Source: Nostoc sp. JL33
GTDB lineage: Bacteria; Cyanobacteriota; Cyanobacteriia; Cyanobacteriales; Nostocaceae
Direction of reading: 5' to 3'
Assembly: GCF_017114985.1 (NCBI RefSeq)
Contig: NZ_JABXKP010000090.1
Coordinates: forward strand, 117,828-181,827
DNA: 64,000 nucleotides
Part shown: positions 1-8,385 of the stretch, piece by piece
How positions within the stretch are numbered: position 1 is the first letter of the stretch
How the letters are laid out: each line of letters starts with the position of its first letter
Notes under the pieces: model-generated
Told to the model about the DNA's origin: nothing
Databases searched by the model: none
What the model saw: only the letters and a program-made list of their open reading frames with translations
Made by a program: the position numbers and the translations under genes

Positions 1-210
1 GGGTTCGCATTTGTTGATTCGGGGTTCGCATTTGTTGATTTAGGGTTCGCATTTGTTGATTCGGGGTTCGCATTTGTTGATTTGGGGTTCGCATTTGTTG
101 ATTCGGGGTTCGCATTTGTTGATTTAGGGTTCGCATTTGTTGATTCGGGGTTGGCATTTGTTGATTTAGGGTTCGCATTTGTTGATTCGGGGTTCGCATT
201 TGTTGATTGC
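1..210. repeat. 21-bp tandem repeat array, about 10 units
   Basis: Ten consecutive 21-bp units begin at 1, 22, 43 and so on to 190. The last two bases of the unit alternate between cg and ta/tg, so there is also a 42-bp higher-order period. One unit (148) has ttg instead of ttc. The array is cut by the window start, so its true length is unknown. One plus-strand frame is open through the whole array because 21 is a multiple of 3, and would end at the stop at 214-216, but no start codon is visible. Most likely an intergenic tandem repeat; the tail of a heptapeptide-repeat protein cannot be excluded. Confidence 0.9.
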
Positions 211-383
211 ACCTGAGTCTGAGAGGGACAGGTTTTGCGTAGTAAAACCTTTTATACGCATTATTTGTAAACAAGGCTCAAACTCTTTTTCCCCCTGCTC
301 CCAGCAAGAACTGCCCCCTGCTCCCCTGTCTCTTCGGTCACGGATAAGATAAAGAGGTAACGTAGCTCCTCACACAAGTAGCA

Positions 384-1667
384 ATGACTTCAACCCTGCG
401 GAAATTTTCTCGTCTTAATACCCCAACCCTGCATCAGTTGCCCAATGGTTTGACAATTATCGCGGAGCAGATGCCAGTTGAAGCTGTAAACCTGAACGTA
501 TGGATTAAAGTTGGTTCAGCAGTAGAATCTGATGCGATTAACGGCATGGCTCACTTTTTAGAGCATATGATTTTTAAGGGAACAGAACGACTGGCTAGCG
601 GCGAATTTGAACGTCGAATTGAAGAACGGGGTGCTGTTACCAATGCCGCTACTAGCCAAGATTATACTCATTACTATATAACCACTGCCCCCAAAGATTT
701 TGCCGATCTTGCTCCACTACAAATAGATGTAGTATCTAATGCGAGTATTCCTGATGATGCTTTTGAACGTGAGCGATTAGTAGTTTTAGAAGAAATTAGG
801 CGTTCAGAGGATAATCCCCAACGGCGTACATTTCGACGGGCGATGGAGACAGCCTTTGATGAGCTACCTTATCGCCGTGCGGTATTGGGGCCAGAATCGG
901 TGATCGCCGAACTTAAACCTCAGCAGATGCGGGATTTTCATGCTAATTGGTATCAACCCCGATCAATTACTGCTGTAGCTGTGGGCAATTTGCCTGTGGA
1001 AGAATTAATTGCAACCGTTGCTGAAGGATTTACAAAAGCTAATAAAGCTCAGGACTCTCCAGTACAGACGCCATTAATCGCGTCTCTGCCTACTGAGCCA
1101 CCATTTACAGAAATTGTGCGTCGAGAATTTGTAGATGAAAGTCTCCAGCAAGCAAGACTAGTCATGGTTTGGCGGGTTCCAGGAATAGCCCAGTTAGATC
1201 GCACCTATGGATTGGATGTTTTAGCCGGAATTTTGGGACACGGACGGACATCAAGACTGGTGAGGGATTTACGAGAAGAACGGGGATTAGTTTCTTCAAT
1301 TTCTGTGAGCAACATGAGCAATCAGCTGCAAGGGACATTTTATATTTCAGCTAAATGTGCAGTGGAAAATTTAGCACAAGTAGAGGATGCGATCGCACAA
1401 CATATTCGCACAGTCCAAACCGAGTTGGTATCAGAATCAGAAATTGCCCGTGTGCGCCGGCGAGTAGCAAACAGATTTATTTTTGGCAATGAAACACCAA
1501 GCGATCGCTCTGGGTTGTATGGTTACTATCAGTCTTTGGTGGGAGATTTGGAACCCGCCTTTAACTACCCAGATGATATTCAGAGCCAAGATGCAACTGA
1601 CTTGATGCAAGCAGCCAAAGAGTATCTTTCTCCAGATGCTTATGGTGTAGTTGTCGTCAAGCCGTAA
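384..1667 (+). CDS. M16 family zinc metallopeptidase (insulinase/processing-peptidase type)
   Basis: 427 residues, the usual size for a single-chain bacterial M16B peptidase. The inverted zinc site HxxEH is present near residue 58 (HFLEHMIFKGTE), followed by the typical segment EERGAVTNAATSQDYTHYY, so the protein looks catalytically competent. M16 proteases degrade peptides, and in bacteria often occur as two adjacent genes with one active member; a partner could lie before the window start. No signal peptide is evident. The ATG at 384 is chosen because the N-terminus then aligns with the common pattern of a short lead followed by the strand LPNGLTIIAE. Downstream is a block of GAGTGGG-type heptamers. 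Confidence 0.9.
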   Translation: MTSTLRKFSRLNTPTLHQLPNGLTIIAEQMPVEAVNLNVWIKVGSAVESDAINGMAHFLEHMIFKGTERLASGEFERRIEERGAVTNAATSQDYTHYYITTAPKDFADLAPLQIDVVSNASIPDDAFERERLVVLEEIRRSEDNPQRRTFRRAMETAFDELPYRRAVLGPESVIAELKPQQMRDFHANWYQPRSITAVAVGNLPVEELIATVAEGFTKANKAQDSPVQTPLIASLPTEPPFTEIVRREFVDESLQQARLVMVWRVPGIAQLDRTYGLDVLAGILGHGRTSRLVRDLREERGLVSSISVSNMSNQLQGTFYISAKCAVENLAQVEDAIAQHIRTVQTELVSESEIARVRRRVANRFIFGNETPSDRSGLYGYYQSLVGDLEPAFNYPDDIQSQDATDLMQAAKEYLSPDAYGVVVVKP

Positions 1668-1674
1668 ATTAGGA

Positions 1675-1880
1675 AATGGGGAGTGGGGAGTGGGGAGTGG
1701 GGAATGGGGAATGGGCAATTCAATTTTGGATTAAATTTCAATTCTTTAATCCAAAATCTAAAATCTAAAATCTAAAATTCTCACTCTCTCTCATCTCCCT
1801 CATCCCCTACTCCCCACTCCCTACTCCCCACTCCCTACTCCCCACTCCCTACTCCCCATTCCCCACTCCCCAATTATTTA
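1675..1880. repeat. Heptamer short tandem repeats between genes
   Basis: The gap between the peptidase and the kinase-like gene is made of GAGTGGG heptamers (about 1680-1710), a TCTAAAA-type stretch (about 1745-1780), and TACTCCCCACTCCC repeats (about 1800-1870). The first and last blocks are reverse complements and could pair. Such short tandem repeats are well known in heterocystous cyanobacteria. Confidence 0.8.
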
Positions 1881-1883
1881 ATC

Positions 1884-2768
1884 ATGTGGACTCAAATCGA
1901 TACTCATATTAGCCAAGTGACAGGCGAAAAATTCCAGAGTCAGCAACAGCGATCGGTTGGTGGCGGATGTATCAACCAAGGTTATGCTGTTTCCAATGGT
2001 GAGATAACCTACTTCGTCAAGATTAACCAAGCATCCCAAGCTGCGATGTTTGAGGCTGAGGCATTGGGTTTAAAGGAAATGCTAGCAACAGCTAGTATTC
2101 GCGTCCCAAATCCTCTAAGTTGGGGTGTAGCTGAGAATTCTAGCTACATCGTCCTGGAATGGTTAGAACTTGGTAACGGTAACAGCAATTCTTCTCTACG
2201 AGACGCTCCGCGATGGGAAGAGATGGGGCGCAAGTTGGCGGCGATGCATAAAGCTAGCAGTAGCGAAGGTTTTGGTTGGAAAATTAACAATACTATTGGT
2301 TCCACGCCCCAAATCAATACTTGGACAGCAGACTGGACAGAATTTTATATTAAACATCGCCTGGGTTATCAATTTCAGTTGGCAAGGCGACGGGGAGGAA
2401 ATTTCCCCCAACAAGAAAAATTACTCGCAGCAATCCCTGAATTATTGGCAAATCATCAGGTGCAACCTTCTTTAGTACATGGTGATTTATGGGGCGGAAA
2501 TGCTGGGTGTACAACATCAGGAGAACCCGTGATTTTTGATCCAGCAACTTATTTTGGCGATCGCGAAGTTGATATTGCCATGACAGAATTGTTTGGTGGC
2601 TTCCCCGCAGCGTTTTACAAAGGTTATAACGAAGTCTTTCCTTTAAATCCAGGCTATGAGCAGAGAAAAACGCTCTATAACCTGTATCACATTTTGAATC
2701 ACTTCAATTTATTTGGCGGTGGCTATGCTTCCCAGGCGAACCGAATGATTGACGAGATTTTGCGCTAA
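1884..2768 (+). CDS. Fructosamine kinase-like protein (FN3K/YniA family)
   Basis: 294 residues, normal for bacterial fructosamine-3-kinase homologues. The kinase-like fold is supported by the catalytic segment LVHGDLWGGN (near residue 198), the metal-binding DPATYFGDREVDIAM that follows, and the N-terminal GGCINQGY loop. The family phosphorylates sugar adducts on amines or proteins, a repair of glycation, although bacterial substrates are poorly known. Around 2190-2214 the reading frame contains a copy of a dispersed repeat (tctctacgagacgctccgcg) coding for a SLRDAPRW-like insert just before a conserved helix. ATG at 1884 is the only sensible start. Confidence 0.88.
   Translation: MWTQIDTHISQVTGEKFQSQQQRSVGGGCINQGYAVSNGEITYFVKINQASQAAMFEAEALGLKEMLATASIRVPNPLSWGVAENSSYIVLEWLELGNGNSNSSLRDAPRWEEMGRKLAAMHKASSSEGFGWKINNTIGSTPQINTWTADWTEFYIKHRLGYQFQLARRRGGNFPQQEKLLAAIPELLANHQVQPSLVHGDLWGGNAGCTTSGEPVIFDPATYFGDREVDIAMTELFGGFPAAFYKGYNEVFPLNPGYEQRKTLYNLYHILNHFNLFGGGYASQANRMIDEILR
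2190..2214 (+). repeat. Dispersed cyanobacterial repeat inside a coding gene
   Basis: A copy of the tctctacgagacgctncgcg repeat lies in frame in the fructosamine-kinase-like gene. Related copies are at about 8477-8515, 44738-44770 and 46720-46740. Confidence 0.65.
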
Positions 2769-2838
2769 CTACAGCATTGCCTACTTTGCGTACCTCCGGG
2801 CTTCCCTTTGCGCTCCTGGAGCGTTTAAATTTCACCCC

Positions 2839-3156
2839 TCAATTCCCCACCATTTGCTTCACCATCACCCCCAAAGCCAACATACCCAAAATCGTCATTA
2901 ATCCCGCAGGCATAAACTTGCGTGTCTTTACCAGCCGAATTGTAAACACGACTACTAAAATAGCAGTAACTATCACTGCTAAAATCGAACCCCAGGTTTG
3001 CCCTTGGAGTTGAAAGAAAGCGCCGATTATTAGTAATAAACCGCTAATGGTGCCACTTAAGAGTGAAACCCTACTTCTAGCCTGGATGTAGCCAATAATG
3101 CCACCAGCGATCGCTAATATGCCGTAACCAAAAGCAGCAATTATACTTAAATTCAT
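2839..3156 (-). CDS. TMEM14-like small membrane protein
   Basis: 105 residues, almost entirely hydrophobic, with four probable membrane segments separated by short polar turns (for example YIQARSRVSLLSG and RLVKTRKFMPAG). The pattern GIIGYIQARSRVSL and the final MPAGLMTILG are typical of the TMEM14 family, found in cyanobacteria, plastids and mitochondria. Plant relatives (FAX proteins) move fatty acids across plastid membranes; whether the cyanobacterial protein does the same is inference. It converges on the preceding gene and diverges from the ATPase gene at 3244. Confidence 0.8.
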   Translation of the reverse strand: MNLSIIAAFGYGILAIAGGIIGYIQARSRVSLLSGTISGLLLIIGAFFQLQGQTWGSILAVIVTAILVVVFTIRLVKTRKFMPAGLMTILGMLALGVMVKQMVGN

Positions 3157-3243
3157 TGTTAAAACCTATGTAGACTTTGACTTTACTGCCAGGGTCAGCA
3201 GACAATTTACCATAGCTATTTAGCTATACCACACAGTTTATTG

Positions 3244-4596
3244 ATGGATAATCAAGCGATGCCAATAGCAAGTACTTCCTTATATACAAAGGTTCAATAT
3301 CTCCAACGCCAAGCAGCCTCACTTTTACTCTACCAGTCTGTTCTGCAAGGCGAAGTGGGGAAGGCATTTCTGGAACTGTTGCAAGCTATACGTTACACTG
3401 AGTCTGATGCACGGGGTTGCCTCCAAGCCTACGGCAGTTATTTCCACACTTTGGCTGCTAGAAATCAAAACTGGGAAGACTATTTAATTACTCAACTCCT
3501 CTTCTCGGAGAATCCTTTTACAAAGCTGGCCCAAGTACGAGAATTTGAAGATTTGCCCCCAGCTTTAGTAGTAGCAGTTCAACATGATTTACAAATATTG
3601 CAAAGTCTTTATGAATGTAGCAGCGCTTCTTTGAGCGAGTGGGTACAAGCTGTAGCTCATATGCCGATTTCACCAGTAGTGTGGTATAAAGAGCAAGAAT
3701 TGATAGGAGTAGAGACAAAGTTCGCTACATATCTACAAAAGTTAGATAATTGGGGTGATGCTGTAGAAGAGTTAGCAGCTTATTATCGGCAATGTGGCTC
3801 TGGTTTATTTGCAGAATATGGCGCTTTACGCTGGCAAGCTGGCCAGTTTATCGGTATCCGGTATTCTGACCCAATTAAGCTGAGTGCGCTTGTTGGTTAC
3901 GAGTCTCAAAGAGATGCTTTGCTAAAAAATACAGAGTTTTTATTATCAGGAGAAATGGCACTGCATGTATTACTTTACGGTAGTCGCGGTTCTGGCAAAT
4001 CTTCTTTGGTGAAATCTTTGTTGAATGAATATAGTAATCGCAGCCTCCGCTTGTTGGAAGTGTCAAAATCTGATTTAAAAGACTTACCAAAAATTGTGGA
4101 ACATTTACGGGGGGCGTCACAAAAATTTATCATCTTTGTTGATGACCTTTCCTTTGAAGAAGATGATGATGCTTTTAAAGCCCTCAAGGTAGTTTTAGAA
4201 GGGAATTTAACCGCGCGTCCTCAAAATGTAGTTGTGTATGCTACTTCCAATCGCCGTCACCTGATTCGGGAGTTTTTTGTGGATAGACCTGCACCTAAAG
4301 ATAACGAGGAAATCCATGCCTGGGATACGATGCAGGAGAAACTTTCGTTTAGCGATCGCTTTGGTTTAACCTTGACCTTTGAACCAGCCAATCAGAAAAC
4401 TTATTTAAAGATTGTAGAGCATTTAGCCGCACAAGCTGAAATTAATATTACCCAAGAAGATTTGGAATTTCAAGCATTACAGTGGGCAACTCGCCATAAT
4501 GGTCGTTCTGGACGCACAGCACGGCAGTTTGTTGATTTTTTAAAAGCAGACTTAAGATTTCATGTAAATAAGGATACATCCAAAACTTCAGATTAA
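3244..4596 (+). CDS. DUF815-like P-loop ATPase
   Basis: 450 residues. The C-terminal half is an AAA-type module: Walker A GSRGSGKSS near residue 245, Walker B IIFVDDLSFEEDD about 50 residues later, a sensor-like YATSNRRHLIREF, and DRFGLTLTF before the lid. This order is that of the DUF815 family, ATPases of unknown cellular role. The N-terminal half is helical without recognisable motifs. The open frame begins with TTG at 3241, directly followed by ATG at 3244, which is preferred. It lies upstream of, and on the same strand as, a TerB-C-like membrane protein and a second ATPase, with 87- and 90-bp gaps, so the three may be co-transcribed. Confidence 0.8.
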   Translation: MDNQAMPIASTSLYTKVQYLQRQAASLLLYQSVLQGEVGKAFLELLQAIRYTESDARGCLQAYGSYFHTLAARNQNWEDYLITQLLFSENPFTKLAQVREFEDLPPALVVAVQHDLQILQSLYECSSASLSEWVQAVAHMPISPVVWYKEQELIGVETKFATYLQKLDNWGDAVEELAAYYRQCGSGLFAEYGALRWQAGQFIGIRYSDPIKLSALVGYESQRDALLKNTEFLLSGEMALHVLLYGSRGSGKSSLVKSLLNEYSNRSLRLLEVSKSDLKDLPKIVEHLRGASQKFIIFVDDLSFEEDDDAFKALKVVLEGNLTARPQNVVVYATSNRRHLIREFFVDRPAPKDNEEIHAWDTMQEKLSFSDRFGLTLTFEPANQKTYLKIVEHLAAQAEINITQEDLEFQALQWATRHNGRSGRTARQFVDFLKADLRFHVNKDTSKTSD

Positions 4597-4683
4597 AATT
4601 AGTTCATTAATGATTGCACTTTTTTCTTACTTACAGAACAATGTTATACACCAATAATTACAACTAAAGATTTCAGAACGACT

Positions 4684-6039
4684 ATGAGAGGGTTAATGAC
4701 CTTAAGAACTACTTATTCTGATAATTTAAGTACGCTAAAAACCAGCAATATGCAATCAGTAATGATCAGTAATCGATTTATACTAGGGATAGTTGCCTTT
4801 AGTGTGAGTTTTGGCCTTAGCCTTGTCCCAAACTGGGATTTTAATAAAGCCTTTCTCACAGGTGTAATTACTGCCGTTACTATCTATGCAGCAGCATTAT
4901 TCGTAGATAAGCGACGCAGAAATTATGAAATGTTTGTTTTAGGTTCTCTCCGCAAGCGAATTAAAGATATGGAGGGATTGAAGGCTCGTGTTCTCAGAGA
5001 AATAAATCAACTCGAAGAACATCATAATTTATTATATGCTCAGTCACAACAATTGCAAAATCAAGTAACAGAAACCCGTAACCAAAGGGATAGTCTACAT
5101 CGAGAATTAAGAACATTTGCTGGACAAAAAAAGCAGTTAGAAACCGAAATCAATAGTCTGCAAATTGAAATTAATAACTTGCAAAAAAATCAAGGGGAAT
5201 TGAACAATGCTTTTTCTATCCTTACAGCAGAAAAGCGCCGTCTAGAGTCGAATTCTAATCTATCTCGTGCTGAAATCACGCAGTTGCAAAGTCAAATTTC
5301 TGAACTCCAGCAGGAGAAACAAGAAGTTGAAAGCAATTTAACTCTTTTAGGCAGACTCAAACCCCAATTAGAAGAAAAATTATACGAACTGCGAATTGCA
5401 ATTCAAGAACTAGAACTTGAGACAAACCAAAAAAATCAATTGCTGATAGCGGCAAAAGCCGAAAGAGAAAATATCCAAGCTATCCTGAATTCTTCACAAA
5501 CCCAACTAGCAGAACAAAAAGCCGAATTACAGCAGTTGCAAGGGCAAGTTTCATTATTGCAAGAAGAACGAGACTCATTGCAAAATCAAGTATGGGAATT
5601 ACTCCAACAAGTAGAAACCTTTAATCCACAGCCTTTGTCTGACAATTCCCAAGAAGATGACATTGAATTGTTCCCTTTTTCGGAAATAATTGGAACTTCA
5701 GCCGTCAGTGACATTTCGGAAGTTGATACATCGGGGAATTTACCTGAAGAATGGACTAATTTTAGAGAAAATCTCCCAGGATATGAGTTACAAGTATTAA
5801 AAGCTATAGTCGAACAAGATAATCCCAATGCTGCTATTAAAAAAATTGCCGAAGCAAACATCACTATGCCGAATCTATTAATTGATTCTATAAATGAACG
5901 CGCAAATGATACTATTGGTGAATTAATAATTAATACAGATTCGGAAAGTCCAGAAGTTTATCAAGAACATATGACGCATGTCAAAAAGATAATTGCAATG
6001 TATGAAGACCTTATGGCTAGACATGCTTCCTCAAATTAA
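4684..6039 (+). CDS. Membrane-anchored coiled-coil protein with TerB-C-like C-terminus
   Basis: 451 residues. Two hydrophobic segments lie at about 28-75 (RFILGIVAFSVSFGLSL and AFLTGVITAVTIYAAALF), followed by a long coiled coil at about 85-310, rich in Q, E, L and N. The last 85 residues, with NLLIDSINERANDTIGELII, resemble the TerB-C domain found in tellurite-resistance-linked and phage-defence-linked proteins. The architecture suggests a membrane tether that presents a small C-terminal interaction domain to the cytoplasm. The next gene encodes a BrxD/DUF2791-like ATPase, a partnership known for TerB-C proteins. The exact start is uncertain; ATG at 4684 is the longest, with ATGs at 4702 and 4750 as alternatives. 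TerB-C is a motif-level assignment. Confidence 0.65.
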   Translation: MRGLMTLRTTYSDNLSTLKTSNMQSVMISNRFILGIVAFSVSFGLSLVPNWDFNKAFLTGVITAVTIYAAALFVDKRRRNYEMFVLGSLRKRIKDMEGLKARVLREINQLEEHHNLLYAQSQQLQNQVTETRNQRDSLHRELRTFAGQKKQLETEINSLQIEINNLQKNQGELNNAFSILTAEKRRLESNSNLSRAEITQLQSQISELQQEKQEVESNLTLLGRLKPQLEEKLYELRIAIQELELETNQKNQLLIAAKAERENIQAILNSSQTQLAEQKAELQQLQGQVSLLQEERDSLQNQVWELLQQVETFNPQPLSDNSQEDDIELFPFSEIIGTSAVSDISEVDTSGNLPEEWTNFRENLPGYELQVLKAIVEQDNPNAAIKKIAEANITMPNLLIDSINERANDTIGELIINTDSESPEVYQEHMTHVKKIIAMYEDLMARHASSN

Positions 6040-6129
6040 ATTATTATTGCAGTCGTCAAATTAGTAGTAAGGTGAATATGTACCTTACCTACTTACTTAC
6101 TGCGTTTAGAATAAAGTGAAGTGTAATAC

Positions 6130-7458
6130 ATGGCCAAGCTCAAAATCTCGAAAAAAATCTCCACTGCTTTAATCAATTCCCTTGGTGCGGGGGTAGTACC
6201 AAGAGTGGGAGTTGAATATATAGCAGTAGGTCGAGAAAAAGAACTAAAAAGCCTATTACAAAATCTCGATGATATTGCAGAAGGTGTAGCAGCATTTCGC
6301 TTTGTAATTGGTAACTACGGTTCCGGGAAAAGTTTTTTACTGCAACTAATTCGCAACCGGGCTATGGAGCAAGGTTTTGTAGTAGCTGATGCTGATTTAT
6401 CCCCTGAACGCCGATTGACTGGAAGCAAGAATGAAGGTGTAGCGACTTATCGAGAATTAATCAGCCACCTAGCTACAAAAACTCGTCCTGATGGTGGTGC
6501 TTTAGTCTCTATTTTAGAAGGATGGATTAATAAAATTCAACAAGAAGTGGTTAAAGAAACTGGAATGCGTCCGAATGAGGATGGTTTTGATGACCAAGTT
6601 GAATCGAAAATTAGGGAAGTAGTTCAGGATATTGAAGACTTAGTTCACGGTTTTGATTTTGGTAGTGTGATTATTGCTTATTGGCGTGGCTACCGATTGG
6701 ATGATGATAATTTAAAAAATGCGGCAATGCGCTGGTTGCGGGGAGAATTTACTACTAAAGTTGAGGCGAAAGCAGCTTTAGGAGTACGCGTTATTATTGA
6801 TGATGATAGTTGGTATGACTACATAAAACTCTTTGCGAAATTTGTAGCTGAGATTGGCTATAAAGGGCTGTTAATTCTAGTTGATGAAGCCGTACATTTA
6901 TATCAAATATCTACTACAGTCACGCGCGAAAAGAATTATAATCGACTTCTAGCAATGTTTAACGACACCATGCAGTGCAAAGCAGAACATCTTGGCATTG
7001 TTGTTGGTGGAACAACTAAATTTTTAGAAGACCCCAAACGGGGACTTTTTGCAGACCAAGCTTGGCAAAGACGTACAAAAGAAAGCCGTTTTGTTGCACA
7101 ATCTGGTGTTCAGGAATATTTAGGGCCAGTGATTCGGCTAAATCCATTGAGTGAAGCAGAAATTTTGACGCTTCTGCAACGTTTAGCTGAGATTCATGCT
7201 CTCAATTTTGGGTATGAACAGACTTTGACAAATCGTGAGTTGAAGGAGTTTGTGCAAGAAATTATTAATCGCTTGGGTGCAGAAGCATTACTTACACCAG
7301 GGGAAATTGTGCGAGATTTTATGAGTGTGCTGAATATTCTTCACCAAAATCCAGGAATTGCGTTTACTGAATTAATTCATGGCTCTAAATTTAAAGCTAC
7401 TGCTGTGGGTAAGGATGCAGATGTGGATGAGGATGGCGCAGCAGAATTTAGTTTGTGA
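6130..7458 (+). CDS. DUF2791/BrxD-like ATP-binding protein
   Basis: 442 residues. Walker A GNYGSGKSF is at residues 61-69 after the strand FRFVIG, and Walker B LLILVDEAVHLY near 248-259. Between them are the helix AMRWLRGEFT and other features that I associate with DUF2791 ATPases, the family of BrxD in BREX phage-defence systems and of ATPases paired with TerB-C proteins. After Walker B come GIVVGGTTKFLEDPKRGLF (sensor region) and RLNPLSEAEIL. The usual helicase partner of such systems is missing downstream, where a MITE-like element and then a convergent fasciclin gene follow. The function in the cell is not established; a defence or stress role is inference from family and context. Confidence 0.75.
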   Translation: MAKLKISKKISTALINSLGAGVVPRVGVEYIAVGREKELKSLLQNLDDIAEGVAAFRFVIGNYGSGKSFLLQLIRNRAMEQGFVVADADLSPERRLTGSKNEGVATYRELISHLATKTRPDGGALVSILEGWINKIQQEVVKETGMRPNEDGFDDQVESKIREVVQDIEDLVHGFDFGSVIIAYWRGYRLDDDNLKNAAMRWLRGEFTTKVEAKAALGVRVIIDDDSWYDYIKLFAKFVAEIGYKGLLILVDEAVHLYQISTTVTREKNYNRLLAMFNDTMQCKAEHLGIVVGGTTKFLEDPKRGLFADQAWQRRTKESRFVAQSGVQEYLGPVIRLNPLSEAEILTLLQRLAEIHALNFGYEQTLTNRELKEFVQEIINRLGAEALLTPGEIVRDFMSVLNILHQNPGIAFTELIHGSKFKATAVGKDADVDEDGAAEFSL

Positions 7459-7507
7459 TTAATCTGAAAGCGGTACGTCAAGTCGCTTCTCGAAATTAAA
7501 AATTATC

Positions 7508-7714
7508 GGACTTACGCATTGACAATAAATACCAAATATAAATCAAGGTTAAAAACCATATTTTTCGTATGGGCACAGCAATGCTGTGCCCCTACAGCAT
7601 GATCTATTTACGTAGTTTACCGCCGTAGGCATCGCAGGATAATTAAGAAAAGCCTGAAAATTTCCTCAAGATCCTTAATTGGGATCACGATGCATTTGTA
7701 CAGTGCGTAAGTCC
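7508..7714. mobile_element. MITE-like element with 11-bp terminal inverted repeats
   Basis: 207 bp bounded by ggacttacgca (7508-7518) and its exact reverse complement tgcgtaagtcc (7704-7714). It has no coding capacity. Inside is a strong hairpin, gggcacagc-aat-gctgtgccc (7571-7591). An 82-bp element with the same ends is at 28790-28871. Together with short flanks this fills the 7459-7841 gap. Confidence 0.8.
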
Positions 7715-7841
7715 TAATTAACTATTCAATCTGAATAAGCATATCTGGTTTGGGTCATTTTGATTGCCACCAAACGCAAAAAATTAAATGCTCATCCGAT
7801 TGAAATGACAAATTTCAACGAACGCAACTGTCTCAAGAAAG

Positions 7842-8243
7842 TTATTCAGGGAATAACACATTATCAATAACATGGATAACACCATTGTCAGCTTCCACAT
7901 CGGAAGTCACAATGTAAGCATCATTCACCTTAACATTATTCTCAGTATTAACTTTGATATCTTTTCCCTCGGTCGTTGTTAGCTTTTGCAACTGAACTAA
8001 ATCAGCCGCCTTAATCTTGCCAGAAACCACATGGTACTCTAAAACCTTTCTTAACTTAATGACATCCTCTAGTAGTTCTTCTACAGCCCCTGATGGGAGT
8101 TTGGAAAAGGCTTCGTCTGTTGGTGCAAAGACAGTAAATGGCCCATCTCCCTTAAGTGCAGTATCAAGACCAGCAGTAGTAATAGCTGTTACCAAGGTGT
8201 TGAAAGAACCTGCATTAATCGCAGTATCTATAATATCCGGCAT
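7842..8243 (-). CDS. Fasciclin (FAS1) domain protein
   Basis: 133 residues, one FAS1 domain. Both signature regions are present: FTVFAPTDEAFSKLP near residue 37 and LEYHVVSGKI near 68, followed by the GVIHVIDNVLFP ending. There is no signal peptide, whereas many FAS1 proteins are secreted; some cyanobacterial ones are also short and leaderless. FAS1 domains mediate adhesion or act in the cell envelope, but the role of leaderless forms is unclear. It stands alone, convergent with the ATPase genes to its left and separated from mrp by about 140 bp. Confidence 0.9.
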   Translation of the reverse strand: MPDIIDTAINAGSFNTLVTAITTAGLDTALKGDGPFTVFAPTDEAFSKLPSGAVEELLEDVIKLRKVLEYHVVSGKIKAADLVQLQKLTTTEGKDIKVNTENNVKVNDAYIVTSDVEADNGVIHVIDNVLFPE

Positions 8244-8385
8244 CTGATGTCACCTTAATTGTGTGAAAACTTGATGTTAAGAGATTTAACACATAAATGT
8301 ATTTTTAGGCTATCAACCTAAGTTAGATTCAATTGAAGAATGCCCCCGTCCAAACAACAGCCTAGTCACAGCAAGCTTCTGGCAA

